A stretch of DNA of 64,000 nt from F23-B02 sp963620985 (GTDB taxonomy: Bacteria; Bacillota; Clostridia; Oscillospirales; Oscillospiraceae), in assembly GCA_963620985.1 (NCBI GenBank), contig CAVFCI010000005.1, forward strand, positions 14,072 to 78,071, read 5' to 3'. Made by a program: the position numbers and the translations under genes. Within the stretch, counting starts at the first letter, position 1; each line of letters begins with the position of its first letter. The notes under the pieces are model-generated. The model was given only the letters and a program-made list of their open reading frames with translations. It made no database searches and was not told the origin of the DNA. Shown piece after piece: positions 25,367 through 35,468 of the stretch.

Positions 25367-26344
25367 TCAATATTTCCGTTCGGCGATCAGCTCCTGCGTG
25401 AGCGTTTCCTTTGTAAAGACCTGTTCGTCCACATAGTGCTGCTTGGCCGGAGTTCCGCCGCTCTCCAGAGTTTGAATTATTTCCTCCACCTGAGGCCCCA
25501 GCAGGGGGTTGCACTCCACCGCCAGCGAAATTTTCCCCGCCATGCACAGCTCCAGCGCCTTGCGCGTGGCATCGAAGCATATCACGTCCACATCCTCGCC
25601 GCAGATATAGCCCCGCTGCTCCAGCGCCTCTATCGCGCCGAAGGCCTCGTTGTCATTTTCGCAGTAAACCACATCTATGCGCTCCGCCTCCGGCATCGCG
25701 TCAAGATATGCGCACATCACCTCGTAGGCCTTGGCCTGCGTAAAGTCTCCGTCCAGACGGCCGAGTATTTTCCAGTTTTCATGCCGCTCCAGTCCCTCCT
25801 CCAGCGCCGTGGTGCGCCCGAGCTGAGCCGTCGAGCCGACAGTCCCCTGAATATGGACGATATTGACCGCTTCGGACGGATCACTATAGCGCTGCTCCAT
25901 CCAAGCCACCGCCTTTTCACCCTGCTCATAAAAGGCCGAGCCAACATGGGCGGCATAGAGCGTTTCATCCTCCACATCCGCCATGCGGTCAACAAGGATC
26001 ACGGGTATCCCCGCGTCCCGCGCCTCCTGCAGCACGGAATCCCAGCCCGTTTCGCTCAGCGGCATCAGCACGATATAGTCTGCCTCCTGCTGGATGAACT
26101 TCCGCACCGCCATGATCTGATTCTCCTGTATCTGACGGGCATCGTCAAACAGCAGCCGGTACCCGTTTTCCTCCGAAAACACGGCCTTCATGGACTCGGA
26201 GTTGGCAACACGCCAGTCGGATTCCGCACCGACCTGAGATATGCCCACAACGATCAGCTCCTCCTGCTGCTGTTCCCCGCTATCCCGTGCGCAGCCGCAG
26301 AGCAGCAGCGCTGCCGCAAGCGCAAGTGCGATCAGGCGCTTCAT
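25367..26344 (-). CDS. Sugar-binding lipoprotein, probable partner of the sensor kinase
   Basis: This 325-residue protein has a lipoprotein signal with the lipobox LLLCGC at about residue 17. It is a class-I periplasmic-binding fold of the ribose/galactofuranose type and resembles the importer's binding protein at 37143-38132 (shared GWD-VL, VILVDR/VILFDR, and VHIQG-xGSxAQxGRT patterns). It overlaps the kinase gene by four bases and has no permease beside it. It therefore probably presents bound sugar to the kinase rather than to a transporter. The ligand is inferred to be L-arabinose or a related pentose. Confidence 0.82.
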   Translation of the reverse strand: MKRLIALALAAALLLCGCARDSGEQQQEELIVVGISQVGAESDWRVANSESMKAVFSEENGYRLLFDDARQIQENQIMAVRKFIQQEADYIVLMPLSETGWDSVLQEARDAGIPVILVDRMADVEDETLYAAHVGSAFYEQGEKAVAWMEQRYSDPSEAVNIVHIQGTVGSTAQLGRTTALEEGLERHENWKILGRLDGDFTQAKAYEVMCAYLDAMPEAERIDVVYCENDNEAFGAIEALEQRGYICGEDVDVICFDATRKALELCMAGKISLAVECNPLLGPQVEEIIQTLESGGTPAKQHYVDEQVFTKETLTQELIAERKY

Positions 26345-27756
26345 ACGGACACCTCCTTTTCCTGATACGGAATACGAACAGTGACCCTTGTTCCGATGCC
26401 CTCACTGCTGGCGATAGACAGGCCGTATTCCTCTCCGAATTGCAGCTGAAGCCGCTGATGAACGGCGGATAGGCCGAAGCCCACCCGCGTGTTGCTCTTC
26501 ATGGCGCTTTGCAGGCTTTCAAGCCTCTCCCGAGTCATTCCGATGCCGTTATCCTCGACCTGCAAAATGACATCTCCGCCCTCCCTGTGGCCGCTGATAC
26601 GGATAAGTCCGACAGAGCGTTTGAGCTTAATGCCGTGGTACAGGGCGTTTTCCACCAGAGGCTGGAGCGTCAGCTTGGGGATGAGAGCGCCGTGCAGCTC
26701 CGGATCAATATCCACGGTATATTCCAGAATGTTCTTATACCGTACATGCTGTATCTGAAGGTAGCTGCGCACATGCAGCTCCTCTTCCTCCAGCGTTATC
26801 ACGTCCTCGCCCTTGCTCAGAGAATGGCGGAAAAAGTCCGAGAGATTCGAGACCATATCCACCGCCTCCTCTGTTTTCTCCGCCTCTATGAGCCATATGA
26901 TGGTATCCATCGTATTATAGAGAAAATGGGGGTTTATCTGCGCCTGCAGCAGGGCGAGCTCCGTTTTGCGCAGGCTTTCCTGACGCTGCTGCGACTCCTT
27001 CATCTGCGCGTCCAGACGGGCGATCATCTGCTCCATGCCCACGCTCAGGGTCTGTATCTCCGGCACCTCCGAGCGGACGGGCTCGCGCAACGAAAGGTCG
27101 CCCTCTTTTACCTCCTGCGCACGCTGCGACAGCGCTACGAGAGGGTCGGCAATGGAGCGGCTCAGCCTGATGCTGTATCGCAGCAGCGCCGTGATGGCGG
27201 CAGCCGTTATCAGGGTGATCAGCACGATCTCGATGCCGAGGCGCTCCGTGACATTTTGCTGCACCGCGTTCAGCTCCGCGGCCTCAAGGTAGAGATAGGT
27301 ATACATATAGTCCTGCACCAGCGACGTGAGGATATAAATATTGTTTTCCAGCTGACTGAGCCGGCTGTCATAGTCCGTGGTGCTCTGTATCTGATATATC
27401 TTCTCCTCCAGATTCTCGCACAGATCCAGAACGCTGGTTATGGCCTGACGGCTGTCCTTCTGAGTTGTTGTATCTATCAGTGCCTTCGCCAGCTCCTGCG
27501 CCGCATTGACCTCCGCGACGGGCAGTCCCTCGGAGTACTGGCTTTCGATGACGTAGTAATACATCTTCTGATCTATATTGTTTTTGAATTCCTGATTGAA
27601 TTCCGAGGCCATGGTCACATTGTGCAGCAGGCGGGCATAGTGGCTGTTGAAGCTGAGCATCATTGCAAGGGCGGAGGTCAGTATCACCGCCAGCAGCACG
27701 CTGATAGCCACGACCAGCCGGTGCAGCCCGTCCTGCACGGAAAACATCCTGCTCAT
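26341..27756 (-). CDS. YesM-type sensor histidine kinase
   Basis: This 471-residue protein has two membrane segments (about 12-33 and 175-195) enclosing an outer helical sensor domain. A HAMP-like linker follows, then the His_kinase box QAQINPHFLYNTMDTI and an HATPase domain (NALYHGIKLKRS, DNGIGM). This is the LytS/YesM class. It overlaps the response-regulator gene (4 bases) before it and the binding-protein gene after it, forming a three-gene sensory unit next to the arabinose genes. Confidence 0.9.
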   Translation of the reverse strand: MSRMFSVQDGLHRLVVAISVLLAVILTSALAMMLSFNSHYARLLHNVTMASEFNQEFKNNIDQKMYYYVIESQYSEGLPVAEVNAAQELAKALIDTTTQKDSRQAITSVLDLCENLEEKIYQIQSTTDYDSRLSQLENNIYILTSLVQDYMYTYLYLEAAELNAVQQNVTERLGIEIVLITLITAAAITALLRYSIRLSRSIADPLVALSQRAQEVKEGDLSLREPVRSEVPEIQTLSVGMEQMIARLDAQMKESQQRQESLRKTELALLQAQINPHFLYNTMDTIIWLIEAEKTEEAVDMVSNLSDFFRHSLSKGEDVITLEEEELHVRSYLQIQHVRYKNILEYTVDIDPELHGALIPKLTLQPLVENALYHGIKLKRSVGLIRISGHREGGDVILQVEDNGIGMTRERLESLQSAMKSNTRVGFGLSAVHQRLQLQFGEEYGLSIASSEGIGTRVTVRIPYQEKEVSV

Positions 27757-29375
27757 TTTCTTCCCTTTCCGGCGCGATACTCCCTCGGAGTGCAGCCCTG
27801 CGTCTTTTTGAACAGGAAGCTGAAATAATGGGGATCCTTGTACCCCACCGCCAAGGCGATCTCTCCCGAGCGGAGCTCCGAGTCATGCAGCAGCTCCCGC
27901 GCCTTTTCCATCCGCTTTGCCGTCAGATATTCCACGAACGTCGTCCCCATCTCCTGACTGAACACGGCGGACAGGTAGTTTGCGCTGATGTTGACCTCCT
28001 TTGCGACACGGTTCAGGGAAATATCCTCGTTCTGGAAGTTTGCGTCAATATAGCAGACCGCCTGCTTGAGCAGGCTTCTGTACTGCCTTCCCGCCGCCTT
28101 GTCGCGCAGCTCTATCGCGCGCAGCAGGATATCGGAAAGGTATCGGTTCAGATCGTCCCGCGTCACATTCTGCCCCACCATATCCAGACAGCTGAGCGCC
28201 GACAGGAAGTCCTTCTGCGAAATACCCAGCCCCTTAACGAACTCGGTCGCCGTAAAGCGGACGCTGAGCATGAGATATTGGCAAAAGGGCTTGAAGCCCG
28301 TCGCGTCTCCGAGGCTGTTGATATACTCATCCACGAAGCTGGAGACCTCCTGCGCTCCGGCATCCTGCATCACGCCGGTCAGCACCGCCGGACTGAGCTT
28401 GCTCACGTCAAGATTCTCCAGATCATTCTCCGTGTCAGGGGCTGTCAGGAGGCTGACCGTTTCGCCCGTCAGAATATGCTGCGAGGGAACGATATGGCGG
28501 TAGGCCCACAGGCGCGAGACCTCATTGAAGCACTCCGACAGAGTGCTGAGCCTCTGTGTGGGCTTTCCCGCCGCGACATACCAGTTCTGCTCGGGATCGT
28601 AGGTCTCGTACAGCTCCTGCACCTTGCTCACGCAGCGCCGGACGGTCTCATCTATTTTGTCGCTGTCGCCCTTTATTACGAGCGCATAGGTGCTCAGGCT
28701 CCATCGGAACAGGATATATTCCGGATATTTCAGAAAATGCGCCACCAGTCCGTCCCGAATGCGGGCGCTCGGCTCGGAGTAGCCGTCGGCCACGCCGTGC
28801 TGATCCGGCACGGCGGAGATCAGGGCAATGGTAAATGCCTGCGCCCGAAGATCCAGCCCCAGCTTTTCGGCTCTTTCGTATATCTGCGGCACTGGCAGCC
28901 GCCCCGATACGATCTCTTCAAAAAGACGGCGGCGGGCATACTGCTCGTAATCCTGCGCCTCGCGCCGGAACTGCGCCGTGTAATTCATGCGGGCGCGCTC
29001 TCCCTCTATCTTTTCTCTGACCTCGTCCAGAACGGTCATCAGCGCATTTTTTGTAATGGGCTTGAGCAGATACCTCTCCACGCCGATGCCGATGGCCTGC
29101 CGTGCGTATTCAAAATCGTCATAGCCGGAGATGATTATGACCTTCATATCCGGAAACTCCTGAAGCACCAGCCTGCTCAGAGCCAGCCCGTCCATGAAGG
29201 GCATGCGGATATCGGTGATCAGCACATCCGGCTTCGCCTGACGGATCAGCGGCAGCGCCATTTCCCCGTCTCCGGCCTCGCCCGCAAAGCTGTATCCGCA
29301 TTGCGCCCAAGGCACCGTATCCCGCAGGGTCTCCCTGATGATGCTCTCATCCTCCACCAAAAACACTCGCAGCAT
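27753..29375 (-). CDS. AraC-type response regulator (YesN class)
   Basis: This 540-residue protein has an N-terminal receiver with Asp9, phospho-acceptor Asp55 (LITDIRMPFMDG) and the LLKPITK lysine, a long middle region, and a C-terminal AraC-type DNA-binding domain (NRVAKEVNISANYLSAVFSQ, GYKDPHYFSFLFKK). It starts after GGGGGATTCGT. It is the likely activator of the arabinose transport and catabolic genes just upstream, working with the kinase and binding lipoprotein. Confidence 0.9.
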   Translation of the reverse strand: MLRVFLVEDESIIRETLRDTVPWAQCGYSFAGEAGDGEMALPLIRQAKPDVLITDIRMPFMDGLALSRLVLQEFPDMKVIIISGYDDFEYARQAIGIGVERYLLKPITKNALMTVLDEVREKIEGERARMNYTAQFRREAQDYEQYARRRLFEEIVSGRLPVPQIYERAEKLGLDLRAQAFTIALISAVPDQHGVADGYSEPSARIRDGLVAHFLKYPEYILFRWSLSTYALVIKGDSDKIDETVRRCVSKVQELYETYDPEQNWYVAAGKPTQRLSTLSECFNEVSRLWAYRHIVPSQHILTGETVSLLTAPDTENDLENLDVSKLSPAVLTGVMQDAGAQEVSSFVDEYINSLGDATGFKPFCQYLMLSVRFTATEFVKGLGISQKDFLSALSCLDMVGQNVTRDDLNRYLSDILLRAIELRDKAAGRQYRSLLKQAVCYIDANFQNEDISLNRVAKEVNISANYLSAVFSQEMGTTFVEYLTAKRMEKARELLHDSELRSGEIALAVGYKDPHYFSFLFKKTQGCTPREYRAGKGRK

Positions 29376-29454
29376 ACGAATCCCCCTTCCTTTTTTACAG
29401 ACAGTATAACATACGGTGCTCCGACCGTGAATCTTTTTCCTGAAATCTCTGTAA

Positions 29455-29500
29455 AAAACAGCCCTGCTTCGCAGCTTAGTGCAGGAAACAGGGCGGTTTT
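29455..29500 (-). terminator. Terminator after araD
   Basis: AAAACAGCCCTG (29455-29466) pairs with CAGGGCGGTTTT (29489-29500) around a longer loop, just after the araD stop on the minus strand. It separates the catabolic operon from the regulator gene. Confidence 0.7.
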
Positions 29501-29501
29501 G

Positions 29502-30194
29502 TCATGTTTGTCCGTAGTAGGCGTTCTTTCCGTGCTTGCGCAGGTAATGCCTGTCCAGCAGCTCCTGCTGCATGGGTGTGATCTGCGGGCTCAGAGCGGC
29601 GGTATGGAAGGCCATGAATGCAAGCTCCTCCAGAACCACCGCGTTGTGAACGGCGTTCTTGGGATCCGTTCCCCATGTGAACGGGCCGTGGGAATGCACG
29701 AGCACCGCGGGGATATCATCGGCAGACCTGTCCGCAAAGGTCTCGACTATGACCTTGCCTGTCTCCGCCTCGTACTCGCCACCGATCTCGGCAGGGCTCA
29801 TGCGGCGCGTACACGGGATCTCGCCGTAGAAATAGTCGCCGTGGGTCGTGCCGTAGGCCGGTATTCCCCGCCCTGCCTGAGCAAAGGAGGTAGCCCAGCG
29901 CGAGTGCGTATGCACAACGCCTCCGATATTCGGAAAGGCTCTGTACAGCGCCGCATGTGTGGCCGTATCGGAGGACGGCTTCCATCTGCCCTCGACCCGC
30001 TCTCCCGTTGACAGGGAAACGACCACCATATCCTCCGGCATCATATGCTCGTAGTCTATGCCGCTGGGCTTTATGACCATAAGCCCGCTCTCTCTGTCCA
30101 CACCGGACACATTGCCCCATGTAAAGGTCACAAGTCCGTGCTTCGGCAGCTCAAGATTTGCCTCGCAGACCTGTTTTTTCAGTTCTTCCAGCAT
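29502..30194 (-). CDS. araD: L-ribulose-5-phosphate 4-epimerase
   Basis: This 230-residue protein has the class-II aldolase-like zinc site (VVHTHSR for two His, VHSHGP for the third) and the phosphate-binding GNVSG and SSDTATH motifs of AraD. It converts L-ribulose 5-phosphate into D-xylulose 5-phosphate, the last step of arabinose breakdown. It is the final gene of the operon, 30 bases after araA, and is followed by a terminator. Confidence 0.95.
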   Translation of the reverse strand: MLEELKKQVCEANLELPKHGLVTFTWGNVSGVDRESGLMVIKPSGIDYEHMMPEDMVVVSLSTGERVEGRWKPSSDTATHAALYRAFPNIGGVVHTHSRWATSFAQAGRGIPAYGTTHGDYFYGEIPCTRRMSPAEIGGEYEAETGKVIVETFADRSADDIPAVLVHSHGPFTWGTDPKNAVHNAVVLEELAFMAFHTAALSPQITPMQQELLDRHYLRKHGKNAYYGQT

Positions 30195-30224
30195 AAGTAG
30201 CTTTTACCTCCGTGCCCGTGCCCT

Positions 30225-31688
30225 TCATCTGAGCTTCCATGCGAGATCCTTCAGGAACAGCTCCTGCTCCAGAGCCTCCACGCTGCTGTCCCTTGTGATG
30301 TGGACAAACTCCACGTCCATCATCCGCGCCCAGTCCTTCATCTGCCCGGCGCTCACGTCGTAGCTCAGGACGGAATGGTGCGCACCGCCTGCGGTGATCC
30401 AGCATTCAAGGCCGGTCTCAAGGCTCGGCATGGCTTGCCACATGACCCGCGCGACCGGCAGGTTGGGCATTTCCATGATAGGCTTGACGCAGTGGATATC
30501 CTGACAGATCAGGCGGAAGCGCCCGCCCATGTCGATCAGAGTAGCTACGATGGCATCTCCCTCTTTGCCCTCGAAAACCAGACGTGCGGGGTCCTCGCGG
30601 TCTCCTATGCCCAGCGGGTGCACCTCGATGCGGGGTCTCTGCGCCGCCACAGAGGGGCAGACCTCCAGCATATGCGCGCCCAGACTGTACTTGCCTCCCT
30701 CGGCCAGATGATAGGTATAGTCCTCCATGAACGCGGAAGCGCCGTTGCCGCCCTCGCCCATGACCTTCATGACGGCGGTCATGGCGGCGACCTTCCAGTC
30801 GCCCTCGCCGCCGTAGCCGTAGCCGTTGGCCATCAGGTTCTGTGAGGCCAGACCGGGAAGCTGCTTCATTCCGTACAGATCCTGAAACGTGTTGGAGAAG
30901 GCGGCGCAGCCCTCGGCATCCATCATTTTCTGAATGGCGAGCTCCTCACGCGCCTGATAGCGAACGGTCTGCGTATCGTCGGTGGCAAAATCGTATCTTT
31001 CGGCGTATTCGGCCATCTTCGCGTCGATCTCCGCATCGCTCACCGCGTCCATGGTCTCCACCAGCTGTCCCACAGGCCATGTGTTCACCTGCCAGCCGAG
31101 CTTTATCTGCGCCTGCACCTTGTCGCCCTCGGTAACGGCGACCTCGCGCATATTATCGCCGAAGCGCATGACCTTCAGCTCTCTGCTGAACGCCGCGCCC
31201 ACGGCGGCCTTCATCCAGTCGCCCAACCGCTTGAGAACAGAGCTCTCCTGCCAGTGACCGGCGATGACCTTTCTGGGCATGCGCATTCTGGCCGCGATAA
31301 AGCCGTGCTCCCTGTCGCCGTGTGCGGACTGGTTGAGATTCATGTAATCCATGTCGATCTCTTCGTTGGGGATTTCCCTGTTGTACTGGGTAGCAAGGTG
31401 GCAGTAGGGCTTTTGCAGGCTCGCAAAGCCGTTGATCCACATTTTAGATGGCGAAAAGGTGTGGCACCATGTCACGATACCGGCGCAGCAGGGATCATAG
31501 TTTGCCTCGCGCACCACGTCGCTGATCTGGGCATTGCTCATGGCCGTGACCTTGTACACCAGCGGATACGGGAGCTCCCTGCTCATTTCGGCGGCCATTT
31601 CCTCTGCGCGCCGCGCAACCGTCGCCAGCACCTCAGGGCCGTACAGAGCCTGAGAGCCGACGATAAACCAAAATTCATATTTTTTCAT
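30225..31688 (-). CDS. araA: L-arabinose isomerase
   Basis: This 487-residue protein is of normal family length. Motifs include FWFIVGSQALYGPE at the start, CAGIVTWCHTFSPSKMW, and the late GGAHHSVLSYD. It isomerises L-arabinose to L-ribulose with Mn(II). It is flanked by araB and araD in a tight operon. Confidence 0.96.
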   Translation of the reverse strand: MKKYEFWFIVGSQALYGPEVLATVARRAEEMAAEMSRELPYPLVYKVTAMSNAQISDVVREANYDPCCAGIVTWCHTFSPSKMWINGFASLQKPYCHLATQYNREIPNEEIDMDYMNLNQSAHGDREHGFIAARMRMPRKVIAGHWQESSVLKRLGDWMKAAVGAAFSRELKVMRFGDNMREVAVTEGDKVQAQIKLGWQVNTWPVGQLVETMDAVSDAEIDAKMAEYAERYDFATDDTQTVRYQAREELAIQKMMDAEGCAAFSNTFQDLYGMKQLPGLASQNLMANGYGYGGEGDWKVAAMTAVMKVMGEGGNGASAFMEDYTYHLAEGGKYSLGAHMLEVCPSVAAQRPRIEVHPLGIGDREDPARLVFEGKEGDAIVATLIDMGGRFRLICQDIHCVKPIMEMPNLPVARVMWQAMPSLETGLECWITAGGAHHSVLSYDVSAGQMKDWARMMDVEFVHITRDSSVEALEQELFLKDLAWKLR

Positions 31689-31712
31689 GATAATTACCTC
31701 CTGTCGGGGAAA

Positions 31713-33251
31713 TCAGAGATGTTCGATGGCCGCCCGCTCAACGTTCAGGCCGTCCATAAATCTGCTCAGATAGGCGCGGAAGCCGGAAGCGTCCTCCGCA
31801 TCGGGCTCCAAAACCTCAGCGGAGGCTGAGGCAAACACCCTTTGCTCCAGATATTCCTCCAGCGAGAGCCCGCCGCCCTCCGTCAGGAAGGCGGCCAGCA
31901 GCGCCATTCCGTAGGGGCCGCCCTCACCGGCGGTCTTCATGACCCACACCGGCGCATTAGTGGCGGCAGCCATATACCGCTGCCCGACGACCGGCGTTTT
32001 GAACAGTCCGCCGTGTCCCGTCATTCTGTCGATGAGCACATTTTCCCTGTGCAGCAGCTCCATGCCGGCGGCCAGCGTCGCCATCGTGGAATACAGCTGA
32101 GCCCTGATGAAATTGGCCAGCGTCAGCGGCTTGGCGGGGTCACGCACGACCAGAGGCCGTCCCTCGTCAAAGCCGGTCACAGGCTCACCGGCCTGATAGT
32201 TGCAGACCGTAATGCCGCCGCAGTCGGCATCGCCCTCCAGACTCTTCTGATAGAGCCTTGTGAACAGCTCGCCCGTGTCCGCCTCAAAGCCCAGCTCCCG
32301 AAATGCCTCACCGAACATTCCGATCCATGCATTCATATCGGAGGTGCAGTTGTTGCAATGCACCATCGCCACGGGTCTGCCCGTGGGCGTTGTTACCATG
32401 TCGATCTCCGGATAGACCCTCGACAGCATTTTTTCCAGCACCACCATTGCAAAAACCGAGGTCCCTGCGGAAACATTGCCGGTTCTCGGCGCTACTGCAT
32501 TGGTCGCGGTCATGCCCGTGCCCGCGTCGCCCTCGGCAGGCGCAAGAGGGATACCGGCGGGCAGCAGACCGCCCAGTCTTTCTGCCCCCTCCGCGGTGAG
32601 CACACCGGCCTTTGCACCGGCGGGCAGAACCTCGGGAAGCAGCTCCTCCAGCCGCCACGGGAGGCCGCGTTCTGCGATAAGGGCGTTGAATTTCTTGAGC
32701 ATTTCCCTGTCGTAGCAGCCGTTCGCGCTGTCAATGGGGAACATGCCGGAGGCCTCGCCTATGCCCACGCAGCTGCGCCCAGTCAGGGCGTGGTGAACAT
32801 AGCCCGCAAGCGTCGTGATATGAGCCAGCCTCGAAACGTGCGGCTCCTCGTTGAGCACCGCCTGATACAGGTGGGCAATGCTCCAGCGCTGTGGAATATT
32901 GAAGCCGAACAGCTCCGTCAGCTCCTGCGCGGCTCTGCCGGTGATCGTGTTCTGCCACGTTCTGAACGGAACCAGCAGATTCCACTCGCTGTCAAAGGCA
33001 AGATAGCCGTGCATCATAGCGGAAACGCCCATTGCGCAAACGTCTTCCCTGTTTTCAATTCCTGAAACGGCGGCTCTCAGCCCCGTCCAGACCTCGTCAA
33101 GGTCATAGGTCCAAACGCCGTTTTCATACGACGATGCCCATGTATAATCCCCCGAGGACACCGGAGAGAAGCCCTTGTCAATGGCGACCGCTTTTATTCG
33201 GGTGGAGCCCAGCTCCACACCCAGAAAGACGGGATTTTCTTTTCGTTGCAT
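31713..33251 (-). CDS. araB: FGGY-family kinase, probable L-ribulokinase
   Basis: This 512-residue protein has FGGY kinase motifs: VELGSTRIKAVAI for ATP/phosphate binding at the start, GDAGTGMTATNAVAPRTGNV in the middle, and MTGHGGLFKTPVVGQ near the C-terminus. The sequence resembles the xylulokinase-like branch more than classical E. coli AraB, but its place between the importer genes and araA makes L-ribulose the likely substrate. It is about 54 bases after the permease gene. Confidence 0.88.
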   Translation of the reverse strand: MQRKENPVFLGVELGSTRIKAVAIDKGFSPVSSGDYTWASSYENGVWTYDLDEVWTGLRAAVSGIENREDVCAMGVSAMMHGYLAFDSEWNLLVPFRTWQNTITGRAAQELTELFGFNIPQRWSIAHLYQAVLNEEPHVSRLAHITTLAGYVHHALTGRSCVGIGEASGMFPIDSANGCYDREMLKKFNALIAERGLPWRLEELLPEVLPAGAKAGVLTAEGAERLGGLLPAGIPLAPAEGDAGTGMTATNAVAPRTGNVSAGTSVFAMVVLEKMLSRVYPEIDMVTTPTGRPVAMVHCNNCTSDMNAWIGMFGEAFRELGFEADTGELFTRLYQKSLEGDADCGGITVCNYQAGEPVTGFDEGRPLVVRDPAKPLTLANFIRAQLYSTMATLAAGMELLHRENVLIDRMTGHGGLFKTPVVGQRYMAAATNAPVWVMKTAGEGGPYGMALLAAFLTEGGGLSLEEYLEQRVFASASAEVLEPDAEDASGFRAYLSRFMDGLNVERAAIEHL

Positions 33252-33306
33252 CTAACTTTTCTCCTTTTCAGGCAGCCGCGCTCCGCACGGCTGGCCGGTG
33301 ATTCGG

Positions 33307-34359
33307 TCAGTTTGAATTTTTCTTGTTCTTCCGCATGAGGACGACGCTCTGGATAACAAGGAACAGGCAGATCATGGCGGCAACGGTGATGTTCGTCCAC
33401 CATGCCTCATCCAGTCCCAGAGAAGAGACGATGTTCTTGATCGTGCCCAGAGAAAGGACACCGAAGAAGGTTCCGATGATATTGCCCACGCCGCCTGTCA
33501 GCATCGTTCCGCCGATGATGGAGGAGGCGATGGCGTTCATTTCGGCGCCGCTGGCGTGAGAGGGCGAGCCCGAGCCGACATGCATGAAATACACAAAGCC
33601 GCCGATGCCCGCCAGAGTGCTGCACAGCAGGTGCGCCAGAAACTTGGTGCGTCTGACGTTGATGCCCAGCATGTTCGCACTGTTCATATTGCCGCCCACC
33701 GCGTAGAAGCTGCGTCCGAGCCTGCTCCAGCGCAGCAGGACAAAGAGCAGGATAACGATCACGACGGCAACTATCACCCCGGGCTCGACATAAGCCGGAA
33801 CATATTTGCCCAGCCTGTTCATGCTGCCCATTCCCGGGACGTAAATGCGCGTGGCCTTGAGCGCCTGAAAGCCCTCATGGGCAACGTTGAACTGAGTGGA
33901 ATTGACAATGGTCGTCATGCCCTTGGCGAAAAACATTCCCGCCAGCGACACGATAAAGGGCTGTATCTCCAGATAGGCGACCAGATAGCCCTGCACCAGG
34001 CCGAAGGCAACGCCTATCCCCAGCGCCAGCAGCATCGCCGTGGCTACGCTGCCGTCCTTATAGTCCAGATGCACCGCGCAGCTCATGCACACCAGCGCCG
34101 TCAGCGTGCCGACGGAGATGTCGATGCCGCCGGTGATCATGACGATGCTCATGCCGCACGAGAGGATGATAAGCGCCGCGTTGTCGTTGAGGATGTTGAA
34201 AAACGCCTGCGGCTTTTTGAAGCCCGAGCCGAGAAGCACCACGGCGCAGACATACATGACAAGGAATACCGCAATGGTTATCATCAGCAGAAGATTTGTA
34301 TCGGAAAGGCCGCCTGCTTTGGTGAGCCTTCCGTTTTTTACTGCAATTTTGGGTGCCAT
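33307..34359 (-). CDS. Sugar ABC permease, YjfF-like
   Basis: ATG 34359 follows AAAGGAGG, one base after the previous stop. The 350-residue protein has about nine to ten membrane segments and belongs to the ribose/galactofuranose-type (BPD_transp_2) permeases (GGIDISVGTLTALV, and VGNIIGTFFGVLSLGTI). It is one of two permeases in the operon, the pattern of the ytfT-yjfF importer. Confidence 0.88.
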   Translation of the reverse strand: MAPKIAVKNGRLTKAGGLSDTNLLLMITIAVFLVMYVCAVVLLGSGFKKPQAFFNILNDNAALIILSCGMSIVMITGGIDISVGTLTALVCMSCAVHLDYKDGSVATAMLLALGIGVAFGLVQGYLVAYLEIQPFIVSLAGMFFAKGMTTIVNSTQFNVAHEGFQALKATRIYVPGMGSMNRLGKYVPAYVEPGVIVAVVIVILLFVLLRWSRLGRSFYAVGGNMNSANMLGINVRRTKFLAHLLCSTLAGIGGFVYFMHVGSGSPSHASGAEMNAIASSIIGGTMLTGGVGNIIGTFFGVLSLGTIKNIVSSLGLDEAWWTNITVAAMICLFLVIQSVVLMRKNKKNSN

Positions 34360-34360
34360 A

Positions 34361-35467
34361 TCAAGCCGCCTCCTTTGCCGCACGTCCGGGGTTAAGACGC
34401 TTCCACAGTCTGGCCGTTCTCTCCCTCACAATAGGTGCGCTCATGACCACGAGCAGGATGACCACGACCGCCTTGTATGCCGGCAGCGCATCGGAGGCCA
34501 CATTGAACCTGTACAGCGTTGTGGTCAAAAACTGAATGACATACGCGCCGAGGATAGAGCCCCACATATTGAACTTGCCGCCGCTGAGCGCATTTCCGCC
34601 CAGCGCGACCGCAAGGATCGCATCCATTTCGATGTCCTTGGCGATAACGGAATAGTTGATGCTGGATATCCTGCTGACCTTTATCAGCGCAGCCACCGCC
34701 ACGCACAGTCCCAGCAGCACGTAGGTCAGGAACTTTATGAAGGCGGGGTTTATGCCGTTTAAGCGCGAGGAATTGCTGTTGATGCCCACCGACTGGGTAT
34801 ACAGTCCCAGATTGGTGAATTTGAGCACAAGCATGATAACGATCACGCAGGCCGCCGCGATAAACACGGGAGTGGGCACGGGGATGCCCGGGATAAAATT
34901 GCCGAAGTAGCCGAAGCTCGGATCGCTGATGATCGGGAGCTGATTGTTGTTTATCCATGCCGCGATGGAGCGTCCCGCGGTGTACAGGATCAGCGTCGCC
35001 ACCATTGGCTGGATCTTGAAATAGGCCACCAGCACACCGTTGAACGCGCCGAAGAGCATGGCCGCGCCGCAGCCTGCAAGAAACGCAACGATGATGGGCG
35101 CCTGCATGGTCTCCGGCCTCGCGCCGGCATCGCCGCACAGAACGCACAGCATGACCGAGCCTGCAATGGCGATCGTCGCGCCGACGGAGATATCCTGACC
35201 GCCGGAGGCCGAGGTCACCAGCGTCATACCGATGGCGAGGATAACAAGCTCTGAGGCGTTATTCAGAATGGTTATAACAGAGCCCGACAGAACGGGGTCT
35301 CCGTTGCTGTTCTGCACCATTGTGATCTTGAAAAAGCTGGGGTCGATGATAAGGTTGAATATCACGAGAAGCAGAAGCGCCGCAACGGGAATAAATATCT
35401 GATGCCGCACCAGCGCCTTCAGCGCAGTGCCTGCGCTCTTTTTCTCGGGAGACTTGGATCGTGCCAT
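34361..35467 (-). CDS. Sugar ABC permease, YtfT-like
   Basis: ATG 35467 follows GGAGG and lies one base after the stop of the ATPase gene. The 368-residue BPD_transp_2-type permease carries SGGQDISVGATIAIAG and GGNALSGGKFNMWGSILGA. It should form a heterodimer with the second permease in the membrane. Confidence 0.88.
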   Translation of the reverse strand: MARSKSPEKKSAGTALKALVRHQIFIPVAALLLLVIFNLIIDPSFFKITMVQNSNGDPVLSGSVITILNNASELVILAIGMTLVTSASGGQDISVGATIAIAGSVMLCVLCGDAGARPETMQAPIIVAFLAGCGAAMLFGAFNGVLVAYFKIQPMVATLILYTAGRSIAAWINNNQLPIISDPSFGYFGNFIPGIPVPTPVFIAAACVIVIMLVLKFTNLGLYTQSVGINSNSSRLNGINPAFIKFLTYVLLGLCVAVAALIKVSRISSINYSVIAKDIEMDAILAVALGGNALSGGKFNMWGSILGAYVIQFLTTTLYRFNVASDALPAYKAVVVILLVVMSAPIVRERTARLWKRLNPGRAAKEAA

Positions 35468-35468
35468 A

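Noticed and set aside
27828..30011. A 727-codon plus-strand frame
   Set aside because: It runs antisense through the AraC-type regulator and araD and across the terminator between them; low-complexity composition, no motifs.
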